A stretch of 64,000 bases of DNA from Microbacterium karelineae (GTDB lineage Bacteria; Actinomycetota; Actinomycetes; Actinomycetales; Microbacteriaceae): NCBI RefSeq assembly GCF_009745985.1, contig NZ_WFIX01000191.1, positions 310,001-374,000 of the forward strand, read 5' to 3'. Shown piece after piece: positions 54,030 to 62,406 of the stretch. The stretch's first letter is position 1. The number at the start of each line of letters is the position of its first letter. The notes beneath the pieces were generated by a model. It had not been told where the DNA came from. It worked only from the letters and a program-made list of their open reading frames with translations, and ran no database searches. Made by a program: the position numbers and the translations under genes.

Positions 54030-54094
54030 TTTCTTCATTTCTGGCACATCTCTGCGCGGATTCCGACACGGAGATGTGCCAGAAATGAAGGGTT
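54030..54094. repeat. Palindromic intergenic repeat, copy C
   Basis: Third copy, between the convergent ends of the membrane protein gene and pth. Left arm CTTCATTTCTGGCACATCTC and right arm GAGATGTGCCAGAAATGAAG are perfect 20-bp complements around a loop containing GCGGATTCC. It is the most symmetrical copy. Confidence 0.87.
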
Positions 54095-54097
54095 CGG

Positions 54098-54682
54098 TCA
54101 CGGACGCGGCGCGTGGACCTTCTGCTGGGCGGCGACGAGGCCCGCGTCGACGACGAGCTCCGCGGCATCCGCCGCGTCGGCGACGAGGATCGGCAGGTTC
54201 GCCCTCTCGGGGCCGGCGAACTCGCCGAGCACCCAGTCGGCGGGATCCTGGCGTCCGGGCGGGCGACCGATTCCGACGCGCACCCGGACGAAGTCGGGGG
54301 TGCCGAGCGCCTTCGCGATGTCGCGGATCCCATTGTGTCCCCCGTGCCCCCCACCGGACTTCAGCTTCAGCGAGTCGAAGGGCAGATCGAGGTCGTCGTG
54401 CACCACGATGACGCGCTCGGGCGGGATCTGGAAGAACTTCGCGAGCGCCGAGGCCGGGCCACCCGAGGTGTTCATGTAGCCGTTCGACTTGGCGAGCACG
54501 AGCTTCGGGCCGCCGGGGCGCAGCCACGTCTCGGCGACGCGGGCGCCCGCCTTGTGCTGCTTCCAGGAGTCACCGCGCCGCGCGACGATCTCGTCGACGG
54601 CCATCTGCCCGATGTTGTGGCGCGTCCGCTCGTAGCGGGAGCCCGGGTTGCCGAGGCCCATCACGAGCCATCTGTCGGTCAT
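54098..54682 (-). CDS. pth: Peptidyl-tRNA hydrolase
   Basis: A 194-residue enzyme that recycles peptidyl-tRNA. The N-terminus LVMGLGNPGSRYERTRHNIG includes the catalytic histidine; SNGYMNTSG, VVHDDLDLPFDSLKLKSGGGHGGHNGIRDI and VRVGIGRPP complete the family. GGAGG lies seven bases before the ATG. It is separated from rplY by a strong terminator hairpin. Confidence 0.96.
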   Translation of the reverse strand: MTDRWLVMGLGNPGSRYERTRHNIGQMAVDEIVARRGDSWKQHKAGARVAETWLRPGGPKLVLAKSNGYMNTSGGPASALAKFFQIPPERVIVVHDDLDLPFDSLKLKSGGGHGGHNGIRDIAKALGTPDFVRVRVGIGRPPGRQDPADWVLGEFAGPERANLPILVADAADAAELVVDAGLVAAQQKVHAPRP

Positions 54683-54704
54683 GTCTTCCTCCGTGAGACG
54701 CGAA

Positions 54705-54735
54705 GAGGGGGGTGCGGCGATGCCGCACCCCCCTC
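54705..54735 (-). terminator. Terminator between rplY and pth
   Basis: GAGGGGGGTGCGGC and GCCGCACCCCCCTC are perfect 14-bp arms with a 3-nt loop, 17 bp after the rplY stop. The pth gene follows 22 bp later, so some read-through or attenuation is expected. Confidence 0.8.
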
Positions 54736-54752
54736 GAACGATATCCGAGTGA

Positions 54753-55358
54753 TTACTCGGCCGACTCCTCGGCGCCGGCCGACTCCTCGGCACCCGCGTC
54801 CGCGTCGTCGTCCGACGAGGCCGACGGCGTCGCGATCGAGACGACGAGCAGGTCGGGGTCATCGACGAGAGTGACGCCCTCGGGCAGCACGAGGTCCTTC
54901 GCGTAGACGTGCGTGCCATCCTCGAGGCCATCGATGTTCACCACGATGTGCTCGGGGATGTTCATGGCGTCGGCCTCGATCGAGATCGACGAGGCGCTCT
55001 GCGTCGCGTAGGTGCCGGCGAACGACTCGCCCTCCGTGACGTACGGCACGTCGACCGTGAACTTCTCGCCACGGCGGATGATGACGAGGTCGATGTGCTC
55101 GATGATCGAACGCACCGGGTCGCGCTGCACGTCCTTGACGAGCGCGACCTCCTCCGTGCCCTCGATGTCGAGCGTGATGACGGCGTTCGCATGGCGGACG
55201 ATGAGGCCCGTCTCGTGGCCGGGAAGCGCGAGGTGGCGCACCTCGGTGCCGTGGCCGTACAGGACGGCGGGGATCTTGCCGGCGGCGCGCAGGCGTCGCG
55301 CGAAGCCCTTGCCGAACTCGGTGCGGACGTCTACGGAGAGCTTGTTCTCGTCGCTCAT
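54753..55358 (-). CDS. rplY: 50S ribosomal protein L25/general stress protein Ctc
   Basis: A 201-residue two-domain L25 (TL5/Ctc type) that binds 5S rRNA. N-terminal RRLRAAGKIPAVLYGHG, then the central VKDVQRDPVRSIIEHIDLVIIRRGEK, a C-terminal beta domain, and a highly acidic tail (DDDADAGAEESAGAEESAE). ATG at 55358 has AGGAG about five bases upstream. It pairs with pth, a common neighbour. Confidence 0.96.
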   Translation of the reverse strand: MSDENKLSVDVRTEFGKGFARRLRAAGKIPAVLYGHGTEVRHLALPGHETGLIVRHANAVITLDIEGTEEVALVKDVQRDPVRSIIEHIDLVIIRRGEKFTVDVPYVTEGESFAGTYATQSASSISIEADAMNIPEHIVVNIDGLEDGTHVYAKDLVLPEGVTLVDDPDLLVVSIATPSASSDDDADAGAEESAGAEESAE

Positions 55359-55600
55359 GGTCACTCCTGGTGTGGCACGCGGCGACGATGCCGACCGCGT
55401 GGATGGATCAGAGGGGGTACTCGACTCGAACGCACCGCGTGAGGAGACCGACATCCGATCAGCATCACCGCGTCGATCACGGACGCGCGAACGCGTCCCT
55501 CGCCGAGGTCGTATGCCATCGTACCCGATCGCTCGGATAGGATCGACTTCGCGCGTGCCTGACGCGCTCGCCGTCCGCCCCACCACAGGAGCCGCCACGC

Positions 55601-55714
55601 ATGGATGCCTCGCACATCGTCGGACTCGTCATCGCCCTGCTCGTCGTCACGGGCACCGTCACGGGCATCGGCGCGATGTTCTCGCTCGGCCGCCAGGCCT
55701 CGTACGACGACTGA
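55601..55714 (+). CDS. 37-residue membrane microprotein
   Basis: A short frame encodes MDASH, then one hydrophobic helix (IVGLVIALLVVTGTVTGIGA, residues 6-25), then FSLGRQASYDD. AGGAG lies nine bases before the ATG, and TAGGAT upstream (near 55537) may be a -10 box. The single helix with short polar ends looks like a real small membrane protein. Function unknown. It precedes gnd by 100 bp on the same strand. Confidence 0.6.
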   Translation: MDASHIVGLVIALLVVTGTVTGIGAMFSLGRQASYDD

Positions 55715-55814
55715 GGCGCGTCCCACGGCGCCCTCACATCGGCGCCGAACACGGCGTGATCCCGGAGCGACTAACCTGGGGGAATCCTGATCCCTTCTTC
55801 CTGAGGAGTCGTGC

Positions 55815-57263
55815 GTGAACGCTGCCGCAGCAAACATCGGGGTCGTCGGCCTCGCCGTGATGGGCTCGAACCTGGCCCGCAACCTCGCCAGCCGCGAGGG
55901 CAACACGGTCGCGGTGTACAACCGCAGTCGCGAGAAGACCGACGATCTCACCGCCGCGCGCCCCGAGGCCGGCTTCCTGCCCGCCTTCTCGTATGAGGAG
56001 TTCGCGGCGACGCTGTCGAAGCCCCGCACGGCGATCATCATGGTCAAGGCCGGTCGCGGGACCGACGCCGTCATCGACGAGCTCGTCAAGGTCTTCGAGC
56101 CCGGCGACATCATCGTCGACGGCGGCAACGCCTACTTCCCCGACACGATCCGCCGCGAGAAGGCCGTCCGCGAGACGGGCATCAACTTCGTCGGCGCCGG
56201 CATCTCCGGCGGCGAGGAGGGCGCGCTCAACGGCCCGTCGATCATGCCGGGCGGCTCGGACGAGTCGTGGGTCACGCTCGGCCCGATCCTGAAGTCGATC
56301 GCGGCGGTCGCCGAGGGCGAGCCGTGCGTCACGCACGTCGGCCACGACGGCGCGGGCCACTTCGTGAAGATGGTGCACAACGGCATCGAGTACGCGGACA
56401 TGCAGCTCATCGCCGAGGCATACGACCTCATCCGCCGCGGCACGGGCAAGACCCCGGCGGAGATCGCCGATGTGTTCGCCGAGTGGAACACGGGCGAGCT
56501 CGAGTCGTACCTCATCGAGATCACCGCCGAGGTGCTGCGCCAGGTCGACGCCGAGACGGGCAAGCCGCTCGTCGACGTGATCCTCGACCAGGCCGGCGCG
56601 AAGGGCACGGGCGCCTGGACGGTGCAGACCGCCCTCTCCCTCGGCGTCCCCGTCTCCGGCATCGCCGAGGCGACCTTCGCCCGCTCGCTGTCGTCGCACC
56701 CCGAGCAGCGCGCCGTCGCGGCCGCCCTCCCCGGCCCCGACGAGGCGTTCGAGGTCGCCGACGCCGACGCGTTCATCGAGGACGTGCGCCAGGCGCTGTT
56801 CGCGTCGAAGATCATCGCCTACTCGCAGGGCTTCGACGAGATCCGCGCGGGCGCCGCCGAGTACGACTGGACGATCGACCTCGGCGCCGTGTCGAAGATC
56901 TGGCGCGAGGGCTGCATCATCCGCGCCCAGTTCCTCAACCGCATCGCCGACGCGTACGCGGAGCAGGCCGACCTGCCCGTCCTCGCGACGGCCCCCTACT
57001 TCGCCGAGGCCCTCGCCCGCGGCCAGGCCGCGTGGCGCCGCGTCGTCGTCGCCGCGACGCAGGCCGGGATCCCCTCGCCGGCGTTCAGCTCCTCGCTCGC
57101 GTACTACGACGGGATCCGCGCCGAGCGCCTCCCCGCCGCCCTCGTGCAGGGCCAGCGCGACTTCTTCGGGGCACACACCTACAAGCGCATCGACAAGGAC
57201 GGAACCTTCCACACGCAGTGGTCGGGCGACCGCACCGAGATCGAGGCGGAAGACACGCACTGA
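55815..57263 (+). CDS. gnd: 6-phosphogluconate dehydrogenase, decarboxylating (NADP+)
   Basis: A 482-residue pentose-phosphate enzyme. Cofactor fold IGVVGLAVMGSNLARNLASR with the NADP-type YNRSREKT, substrate motif GAGISGGEEGALNGPSIMPGG, catalytic KMVHNGIEYADMQ (Lys) and the C-terminal IDKDGTFHTQW. The length fits the long form. GTG at 55815 has GAGGAG seven bases upstream. A hairpin terminator follows. Confidence 0.97.
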   Translation: MNAAAANIGVVGLAVMGSNLARNLASREGNTVAVYNRSREKTDDLTAARPEAGFLPAFSYEEFAATLSKPRTAIIMVKAGRGTDAVIDELVKVFEPGDIIVDGGNAYFPDTIRREKAVRETGINFVGAGISGGEEGALNGPSIMPGGSDESWVTLGPILKSIAAVAEGEPCVTHVGHDGAGHFVKMVHNGIEYADMQLIAEAYDLIRRGTGKTPAEIADVFAEWNTGELESYLIEITAEVLRQVDAETGKPLVDVILDQAGAKGTGAWTVQTALSLGVPVSGIAEATFARSLSSHPEQRAVAAALPGPDEAFEVADADAFIEDVRQALFASKIIAYSQGFDEIRAGAAEYDWTIDLGAVSKIWREGCIIRAQFLNRIADAYAEQADLPVLATAPYFAEALARGQAAWRRVVVAATQAGIPSPAFSSSLAYYDGIRAERLPAALVQGQRDFFGAHTYKRIDKDGTFHTQWSGDRTEIEAEDTH

Positions 57264-57280
57264 CGACGACGTGCGGCAGC

Positions 57281-57312
57281 GAAGGGGTTCGGCGCGTGCG
57301 CCGAGCCCTTTC
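57281..57312 (+). terminator. Hairpin terminator after gnd
   Basis: AAGGGGTTCGGCGC and GCGCCGAGCCCTT pair with minor bulges around a 4-nt loop, about 18 bp after the stop. Confidence 0.6.
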
Positions 57313-57536
57313 GCCCGTCTCGGACGGTTTCCCGTCATCGTGGCCCGCTTCCGAAATGCCGGTCGGAGAACCCGGAATGCCCTGATCAGGCCACAGACGG
57401 TGCGCTCGAACGTCGTCGCGCGCCGCCCCGATGAACGCACGCGCGACGCCGCGATGCGCCACAATGTTCCGAAACGGGACCCGGGCTCCTCCCCGGGCAC
57501 CTCCCGATCGCGGATGAGGTTCTTCGAAGGGGCGCC

Positions 57537-58397
57537 ATGACCACCCGACCTGCTGATCCACCGGCCGACGGCACGAACACGCCGAGCGGCGACACCGTGC
57601 AGGCATTCGCCGCGGATCTCTCCTCGTTGCGCGCCTCCGCGGGCGGCCCGACGCTCGCGAGGCTCAGCGAACGCACCGGCATCTCGAAGAGCGTGCTGTC
57701 CGAGGCGTTCGCCGGACGCCGGCTCCCCTCCGAGAACACCGTGCGCCGGCTCACCGCTGCCCTCGATGCGCCGGAAGGCGAGTGGGTGGCGCGCCGCACG
57801 ACCCTGGATCCGCGCCTCGCCGATCCGCTCGACCGCACCACGCCGACCCCAACGGCCGAGACGCCGAAGCGCTCCGAGTGGCTGCGCCGGCCGGTGTCGA
57901 CGGGCGCGCTGATCCTCGCGATGCTCGGCACCGCGGTCGTCACGGCCACGATGTGCGCCGCCCTCATCCCGCTCATGATGCCCGCGCCCGCCGCCGAGCC
58001 CGAGGCGAGCACCGATGCCCCATTCGGCAATCTTCCGGTCGAGGACGGTGTGGATCCGATGCGCACCGTCTGCAAGGACGACGTCGTGCTCGCCGGCACG
58101 GGCGATTTCCTCGACGGCGACGTGCACGTCGAGATGATGTACTCGAACCAGTGCATGGGTGTCTGGGGTCGTGTCACCCGCAACGACGGTCTCGCGGCCG
58201 GCAACGAACTCACGATCCGGATCTATCCCCGCGACGATCCGGAGAGCGAGCGCTCGCAGATGCGCACGGATACGGATCTCGACTCCCTCTACACGACGCT
58301 CCTCATCGAGCCGGACGTCGATGCGCGCGTATGCGGCGTCGCGACGGTGACGGTCGATGGCGAGGAGTTCGTCCAGCCGGATCCCGTCTGCATCTGA
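57537..58397 (+). CDS. HTH - transmembrane - extracytoplasmic protein, first paralogue (DUF2690-like)
   Basis: A 286-residue protein. A cytosolic helix-turn-helix (about 20-80: TLARLSERTGISKSVLSEAFAGRRLPS) and a Thr/Pro linker are followed by one membrane helix (about 121-148). The extracytoplasmic domain has four cysteines (VCKDD, NQCMGVWGR, RVCGVAT, DPVCI). The cysteine/WGR pattern resembles DUF2690 of Streptomyces. A membrane-bound DNA-binding sensor is conceivable. The 273 bp upstream hold only the gnd terminator and no recognisable promoter. The start is the ATG at 57537. Confidence 0.7.
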   Translation: MTTRPADPPADGTNTPSGDTVQAFAADLSSLRASAGGPTLARLSERTGISKSVLSEAFAGRRLPSENTVRRLTAALDAPEGEWVARRTTLDPRLADPLDRTTPTPTAETPKRSEWLRRPVSTGALILAMLGTAVVTATMCAALIPLMMPAPAAEPEASTDAPFGNLPVEDGVDPMRTVCKDDVVLAGTGDFLDGDVHVEMMYSNQCMGVWGRVTRNDGLAAGNELTIRIYPRDDPESERSQMRTDTDLDSLYTTLLIEPDVDARVCGVATVTVDGEEFVQPDPVCI

Positions 58398-58407
58398 GGC
58401 CGAGGCG

Positions 58408-59205
58408 ATGACGACGCCGACGGATCCGCAGGACCGACGAGGTTCCGCCCCGGACTCCGTCGCGCTCTTCGCCGCCGACCTGCGCGACCTGCGCAGCCGC
58501 GCGGACAATCCCACGCTCGAGCGGCTGGCGCACCGGACCCACGTCTCGAAGAGCGTCCTCTCGGACGCTTTCCGCGGATCGCGACTCCCGACGGCGACGA
58601 CCGTGGCCCAGCTGGCACGCGCCCTGCGCACGGACCCGGCTCCGTGGCTCGAACGTCGCGAACGTCTCGTATCGGCTCCCCCGCACACGATCCCCGCGCG
58701 CCGACGGCCGCTCCGGGCGCGACGGCGACGCCTCGCATACGCGGTTGCGGCCGGCGCCGCGCTGCTGACGATCATCGGCACCGGTGTCTGGACCGCCCAG
58801 GGCACGACGCCGCGCGACGGTCGCGACCTCCGCACGCTCCCGACGCTCGTCGCTGCGATCGGAGGCGCCGACGCCGACCGCACGACCTGCGCCGAGGACG
58901 CCGTCGTCGTCGCGAGCGAGCTGCGCCTGAACCGCTCAGTGCGCATCGAGCTCCTGCGCTCGGAGTCGTGCCGCAGCGCGTGGGGCCGCGCCACGCACCT
59001 CCTCCCCGTCTCCGGCGCCGAGCTCGACTTGCGCATCCATCCCGCCGACGCGCCGTACGGCGGTCACGCCGAGCACGCTTCCGGTACGGACGGCGACGTC
59101 ACCACCCCCATGATCGCGCGCGACGTCGACCGGGTATGCGGGGTCGCCGCCGTCACCCTGCCGGGCGAGGCGCGGAGGGAGCTCGGGCCGCCCGTGTGCG
59201 GGTGA
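58408..59205 (+). CDS. HTH - transmembrane - extracytoplasmic protein, second paralogue (DUF2690-like)
   Basis: A 265-residue paralogue of the preceding gene, 10 bp downstream. The helix-turn-helix is nearly identical in pattern (TLERLAHRTHVSKSVLSDAFRGSRLP). It is followed by a basic stretch RRRPLRARRRR, one membrane helix (about 108-130), and an outer domain with cysteines in TTCAEDA, SESCRSAWGRA, DRVCGVAA and PPVCG. It probably arose by tandem duplication with diverged outer domains. Partner and signal unknown. It converges on an unrelated minus-strand gene cluster. Confidence 0.7.
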   Translation: MTTPTDPQDRRGSAPDSVALFAADLRDLRSRADNPTLERLAHRTHVSKSVLSDAFRGSRLPTATTVAQLARALRTDPAPWLERRERLVSAPPHTIPARRRPLRARRRRLAYAVAAGAALLTIIGTGVWTAQGTTPRDGRDLRTLPTLVAAIGGADADRTTCAEDAVVVASELRLNRSVRIELLRSESCRSAWGRATHLLPVSGAELDLRIHPADAPYGGHAEHASGTDGDVTTPMIARDVDRVCGVAAVTLPGEARRELGPPVCG

Positions 59206-59264
59206 GGGGCAATGGCGACCGCTGCTCATCCGGGATGACGACCGGTGCCGTACGGCGACGCCGC

Positions 59265-60050
59265 CTATCCCGCGTCGAACGCCCCGCGTTCGTCCGCTCC
59301 CCGCAACCGAACATGCGACGGCCCGTCGACCGCGCCCGGAAGCATCTCGACTTGCCACAGCGCAAGCCCTTCGCGCAACAGTCGGTCTCGATGAGCAGCG
59401 GATGCGGCGAAGATGATGACCTGCCCGTGTCCACCCATCTCGTGTTCGAGCATGTGCGTGCACCCGACATCGAGGACGACGCGTCCTCGGTCCCGGTCGT
59501 AGAACGGTCCGCGTTCGCTGTCGCCGATGAATCCCTCTCCGGGATCCGGCACGCGAGTTGCGTCCACGACCGGACCGATCATGTGCCCGGCGATCACGTC
59601 GGTCAAGCCCGTAGCCGAGAACGCCAGGGGTTCAGCTCCCCAGACGACGGATCCGCGGACGGCACGGAACGGCCATGCCTCCTCGGCGATCGCGCCCATC
59701 CGATCCGCCATCGCGAGGATCTGAGCCTCTGCGACCCACCCCCGGTCGACGCCGTTGTGCTCCACGAAGACCTGTTCCGCCTCACCTCGCAGCCATTCTC
59801 GGCCCGTGATCGGGTTTGTCTCGACGACGGGGAAGACCCCTTCGATCACCACGGCGATCGCGTCCGCGCTATAACCAGCAGCAGCCGATCTCACCGTGCG
59901 CAGCAGAGTGTCGAGGTCCTCCGAACTCACCACTGACACCGGAACGCCGCCCCTGAAGACGATCAGACAGTGATCTGCGTTCCCGACCTGGCGCTGTTTT
60001 CGAGATCGTGCGCAGGCACGGACCATATCCATCGACGTGTTGGTCGTCAT
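59265..60050 (-). CDS. Hypothetical protein, 261 residues
   Basis: Not recognised. It is a soluble alpha/beta-looking protein without signal or membrane segments (HCLIVFRGGVPVSVVSSEDLDTLL near the N-terminus; GFIGDSERGPFYDRDRGRVVLDVG mid-protein). AGGAGG lies four bases before the ATG at 60050, a good start. It is the last gene of the minus-strand cluster, 57 bp after the 373-residue gene. Base composition is lower in G+C than the housekeeping part. Confidence 0.65.
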   Translation of the reverse strand: MTTNTSMDMVRACARSRKQRQVGNADHCLIVFRGGVPVSVVSSEDLDTLLRTVRSAAAGYSADAIAVVIEGVFPVVETNPITGREWLRGEAEQVFVEHNGVDRGWVAEAQILAMADRMGAIAEEAWPFRAVRGSVVWGAEPLAFSATGLTDVIAGHMIGPVVDATRVPDPGEGFIGDSERGPFYDRDRGRVVLDVGCTHMLEHEMGGHGQVIIFAASAAHRDRLLREGLALWQVEMLPGAVDGPSHVRLRGADERGAFDAG

Positions 60051-60107
60051 CGTCCTCCTTCAGGTTCGGTCGCAGTCACGCGCACGAACACCTCCGCCAG
60101 CTCTTCG

Positions 60108-61229
60108 TCACGCCCCGAGGATCTTCCCGACCTGGTCCGCGGCGATATCGCCCGCAAGCCCCTTGGCCATCCCCAGGAACGCCTCCTCATCTGCCTTCTC
60201 CGGAGTCGAGATGTCCGACGGAATCGGGGAGGACAGGCGTTCGACGATCTCGGCGCGGATCCGCTCCCGCCTCTCGTCATTCCGGACCAGACCTCCATCC
60301 AGCAGAGCATTCAACTCCCGGAGGACGGCATCGGCTCTGTCGCGCGCGAGATTGCGCCTGCGGAGATACTTCACCACGAGTGCAAGGAAGACGATGCACG
60401 ACGGAAGATCCTCGCGTTCGGTGACCGCTAACGCATCAAGCGAGACATACAGACGATCGATCCCCGGGTCCAGAAACTCTCGGACGACGCGCAAAGCGAT
60501 CTTCTCGTCGGCGAAGGCAAGGATTGTCGCGTACCGTGCACACGTATGCTCGCGCTTCGAGGGTGTCATCGCCCACCGCTGCGTCAACGCCAGATTCGCA
60601 GTGCGACGCGCCTGGGCCGCCATTCGATGCGTTCGTCGCCGAGCGCCGTTCACGGACATCGCCCAGCGGATCGACATGTCCCGCGTTGCCCAGAAGCCTG
60701 CGATGATCTCGCGCTCGACGTAGTCTGCGCACACTCGATCGATGCTGTCGATCGCGTCCTCGACTCGTCCTGCGTAATACAACGACTGAGATCGGTACCA
60801 CCGGAGGGTCATCTCGATGTCGCGAGCGAGTCGCCCGCGCGCCAACGCCGTATCGATGATGACGTTCCACTTCGATCGTCGAGAGTGCGCTCGCAGGGAG
60901 ATCCCCTCGGCGATTCCGCGGGTGAGCCTCGCGGACTGAAGCATCACGGTCGCAGCGACGAGTGCATCCGCGTCCCTCGCATGATCGAGCGCGTCGAGCC
61001 ACGTATCGGAGTAGGCCGACTCGACCGCAGGTGGAAGCGAATCCGGAACAGCCGCCCAGAGCATCTGATCTCTCGTCGCGGGATTCGTGAGATCGAGTTC
61101 GCGTATCGCCGTTGCGCGCTCACTCCGATAGATGTCGTCACATTCCACGGCGTCGACGAGCAACCGCTCAGTGGTCGTCAGCGGCAGGGCTGCGGGCGTT
61201 CGCCGACGGACTAGGCGCATGCCGTTCAC
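60108..61229 (-). CDS. Hypothetical alpha-helical protein, 373 residues
   Basis: Not recognised. The sequence is almost entirely helical and Arg/Ala-rich with repeat-like 30-40-residue blocks (ALDHARDADALVAATVMLQ; RWYRSQSLYYAGRVEDAIDSIDRV). The latter has TPR-like spacing, so a helical-repeat scaffold is plausible. No membrane segment. The GTG at 61229 overlaps the stop of a possible 32-codon frame; an ATG at 61220 is the alternative start. It shares strand and spacing with the neighbouring unknown genes. Confidence 0.6.
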   Translation of the reverse strand: MNGMRLVRRRTPAALPLTTTERLLVDAVECDDIYRSERATAIRELDLTNPATRDQMLWAAVPDSLPPAVESAYSDTWLDALDHARDADALVAATVMLQSARLTRGIAEGISLRAHSRRSKWNVIIDTALARGRLARDIEMTLRWYRSQSLYYAGRVEDAIDSIDRVCADYVEREIIAGFWATRDMSIRWAMSVNGARRRTHRMAAQARRTANLALTQRWAMTPSKREHTCARYATILAFADEKIALRVVREFLDPGIDRLYVSLDALAVTEREDLPSCIVFLALVVKYLRRRNLARDRADAVLRELNALLDGGLVRNDERRERIRAEIVERLSSPIPSDISTPEKADEEAFLGMAKGLAGDIAADQVGKILGA

Positions 61230-61324
61230 GGGCGCATTCCGCGCGGTGCCGACGGCGAGATCAGCACACGGCCCAGATCCTGTCGCGAGTTCACATCACG
61301 CCCGCGCTTGCTCAGATCGGCCAT
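61226..61324 (-). CDS. Possible 32-residue leader peptide
   Basis: A short frame (MADLSKRGRDVNSRQDLGRV...) ends with TGA overlapping the GTG of the next gene (GTGA), the coupling used by genuine gene pairs in this window. There is no strong Shine-Dalgarno and no family, so it may be chance. Together with 61325-61438, where nothing else is seen, it fills the gap between two unknown genes. Confidence 0.25.
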   Translation of the reverse strand: MADLSKRGRDVNSRQDLGRVLISPSAPRGMRP

Positions 61325-61438
61325 CGTTCGGTCCGCCCGTGTGCGAGTGAGGCGCGGGTCGCAGGATACCCATCGACTGGGAACCTGCCCACCGGCGCGG
61401 GTACCCACGCGCAACATGAGCGCAGGCGCGGGTGCAAT

Positions 61439-61804
61439 TCATCCGACCTGCTGGAGGGCCGAGTCGTGCTGCCGGATCGCATCCGCGACTGCCGCGGCAA
61501 GCTTCTGGGAACCGCTGAAACTCACCGTGTTGCGAGCGCCGTTCCATGCGCGTGCGAATCCCGAATCGCCGAGCGCAATGAGGGCGACAAGCCGGCGCTC
61601 GCCGTCATCGCTGACGTGCACTTGAATGGCCGAAGCACCGCCGATGAATCCCTGCTTCTCCACGAGAACGGCGAAGTCCGGCGGATCGTCGAGTGCATCG
61701 AATTGGACCGGGCTGATCTCTGCGTTCCCGACGGCCGCGCGTACGGCCTGCTTCAACGTTCCGATGTCCAGTACTGAGCTGTATACGCTTTCCGACTGCT
61801 TCAT
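61439..61804 (-). CDS. Hypothetical protein, 121 residues
   Basis: Not recognised. An alpha/beta protein with an N-terminal helix (SVYSSVLDIGTLKQAVRAAV), strands FAVLVEKQGFIG and RRLVALIALG, and a C-terminal helix. No signal or membrane segment. The ATG at 61804 is supported by AAAGGA seven bases upstream; a longer frame starts at 61936 without support. It lies 44 bp after the 90-residue gene on the same strand. Confidence 0.65.
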   Translation of the reverse strand: MKQSESVYSSVLDIGTLKQAVRAAVGNAEISPVQFDALDDPPDFAVLVEKQGFIGGASAIQVHVSDDGERRLVALIALGDSGFARAWNGARNTVSFSGSQKLAAAVADAIRQHDSALQQVG

Positions 61805-61848
61805 ATTGTCCTTTCGTGTGCGTGGACGAATGCACTGAGCGATCAGTC

Positions 61849-62121
61849 TCAGGGGGTGGAGATCTGGCCAAGTCGATCGCTGAGCGTCCCCCACCCCGAG
61901 AGTTCGATGTTCTCGGACCAGGCAGCGATCGACCACTTGGCTGCCTGGTCTCGAATGACATCGGCGAACTCGACAAGCGCGGGATCCTCATCGATCAGCT
62001 GAGAGATGATCGAAACGATGTCGTCGACGTATGGGGTGATGTCCCCGTTCCAGTCGACTTCTTCAACCTTCGCGACGATCGCGCCGGTTCGCTCGCGCTG
62101 AGAGGGCGTCAGATCGACCAT
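61849..62121 (-). CDS. Hypothetical acidic protein, 90 residues
   Basis: Not recognised. A small acidic, helical protein (VEEVDWNGDITPYVDDIVSIISQLIDEDPALVEFADVI) without membrane segments. GGGGGAG lies seven bases before the ATG, a strong start. It is 13 bp downstream of the Zn-ribbon gene, indicating one operon. Confidence 0.65.
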   Translation of the reverse strand: MVDLTPSQRERTGAIVAKVEEVDWNGDITPYVDDIVSIISQLIDEDPALVEFADVIRDQAAKWSIAAWSENIELSGWGTLSDRLGQISTP

Positions 62122-62134
62122 CGAAATCTCCCCC

Positions 62135-62281
62135 CTACTTCCAGTGCCCGCCGTGGGAGCGGCAGACGGCGCCGGTGTTGTTGCACGCCGAGCACGTCAG
62201 CCTCCCGCCGATGCCGGAGGCGCGCCCGCCGTTGCAGCTCTGGCAGTCGTGAAGTGGCGCGTGGCACTTGGTGCAGGTCAT
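62135..62281 (-). CDS. 48-residue zinc-ribbon microprotein
   Basis: A short frame encodes MTCTKCHAPLHDCQSCNGG, then LTCSACNNTGAVC and SHGGHWK. The CXXC-X5-8-CXXC pairs and the CNNTG/CQSCNGG spacing resemble half of the DnaJ-type CXXCXGXG zinc module, so it probably binds one or two Zn2+. GAGAGGG precedes the ATG. It sits between a membrane protein gene and small unknown genes on the same strand. Confidence 0.6.
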   Translation of the reverse strand: MTCTKCHAPLHDCQSCNGGRASGIGGRLTCSACNNTGAVCRSHGGHWK

Positions 62282-62406
62282 GATGTCCCTCTCTCTGATG
62301 GGGTCGGACGATCACGAATGTATGCCGTCGACAGGTCGTTCGTGCGTGTTCCGCGATCCCCGGAACGCGTCTCCGGAAAGCCCGGATGCAGGCCGATCGC
62401 CGACGT

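Noticed and set aside
55734-59036. 1100-residue minus-strand open frame
   Set aside because: It is antisense to gnd and the HTH paralogues, Arg/Ala/Gly-rich and of no family; GC-rich third positions keep such frames open.
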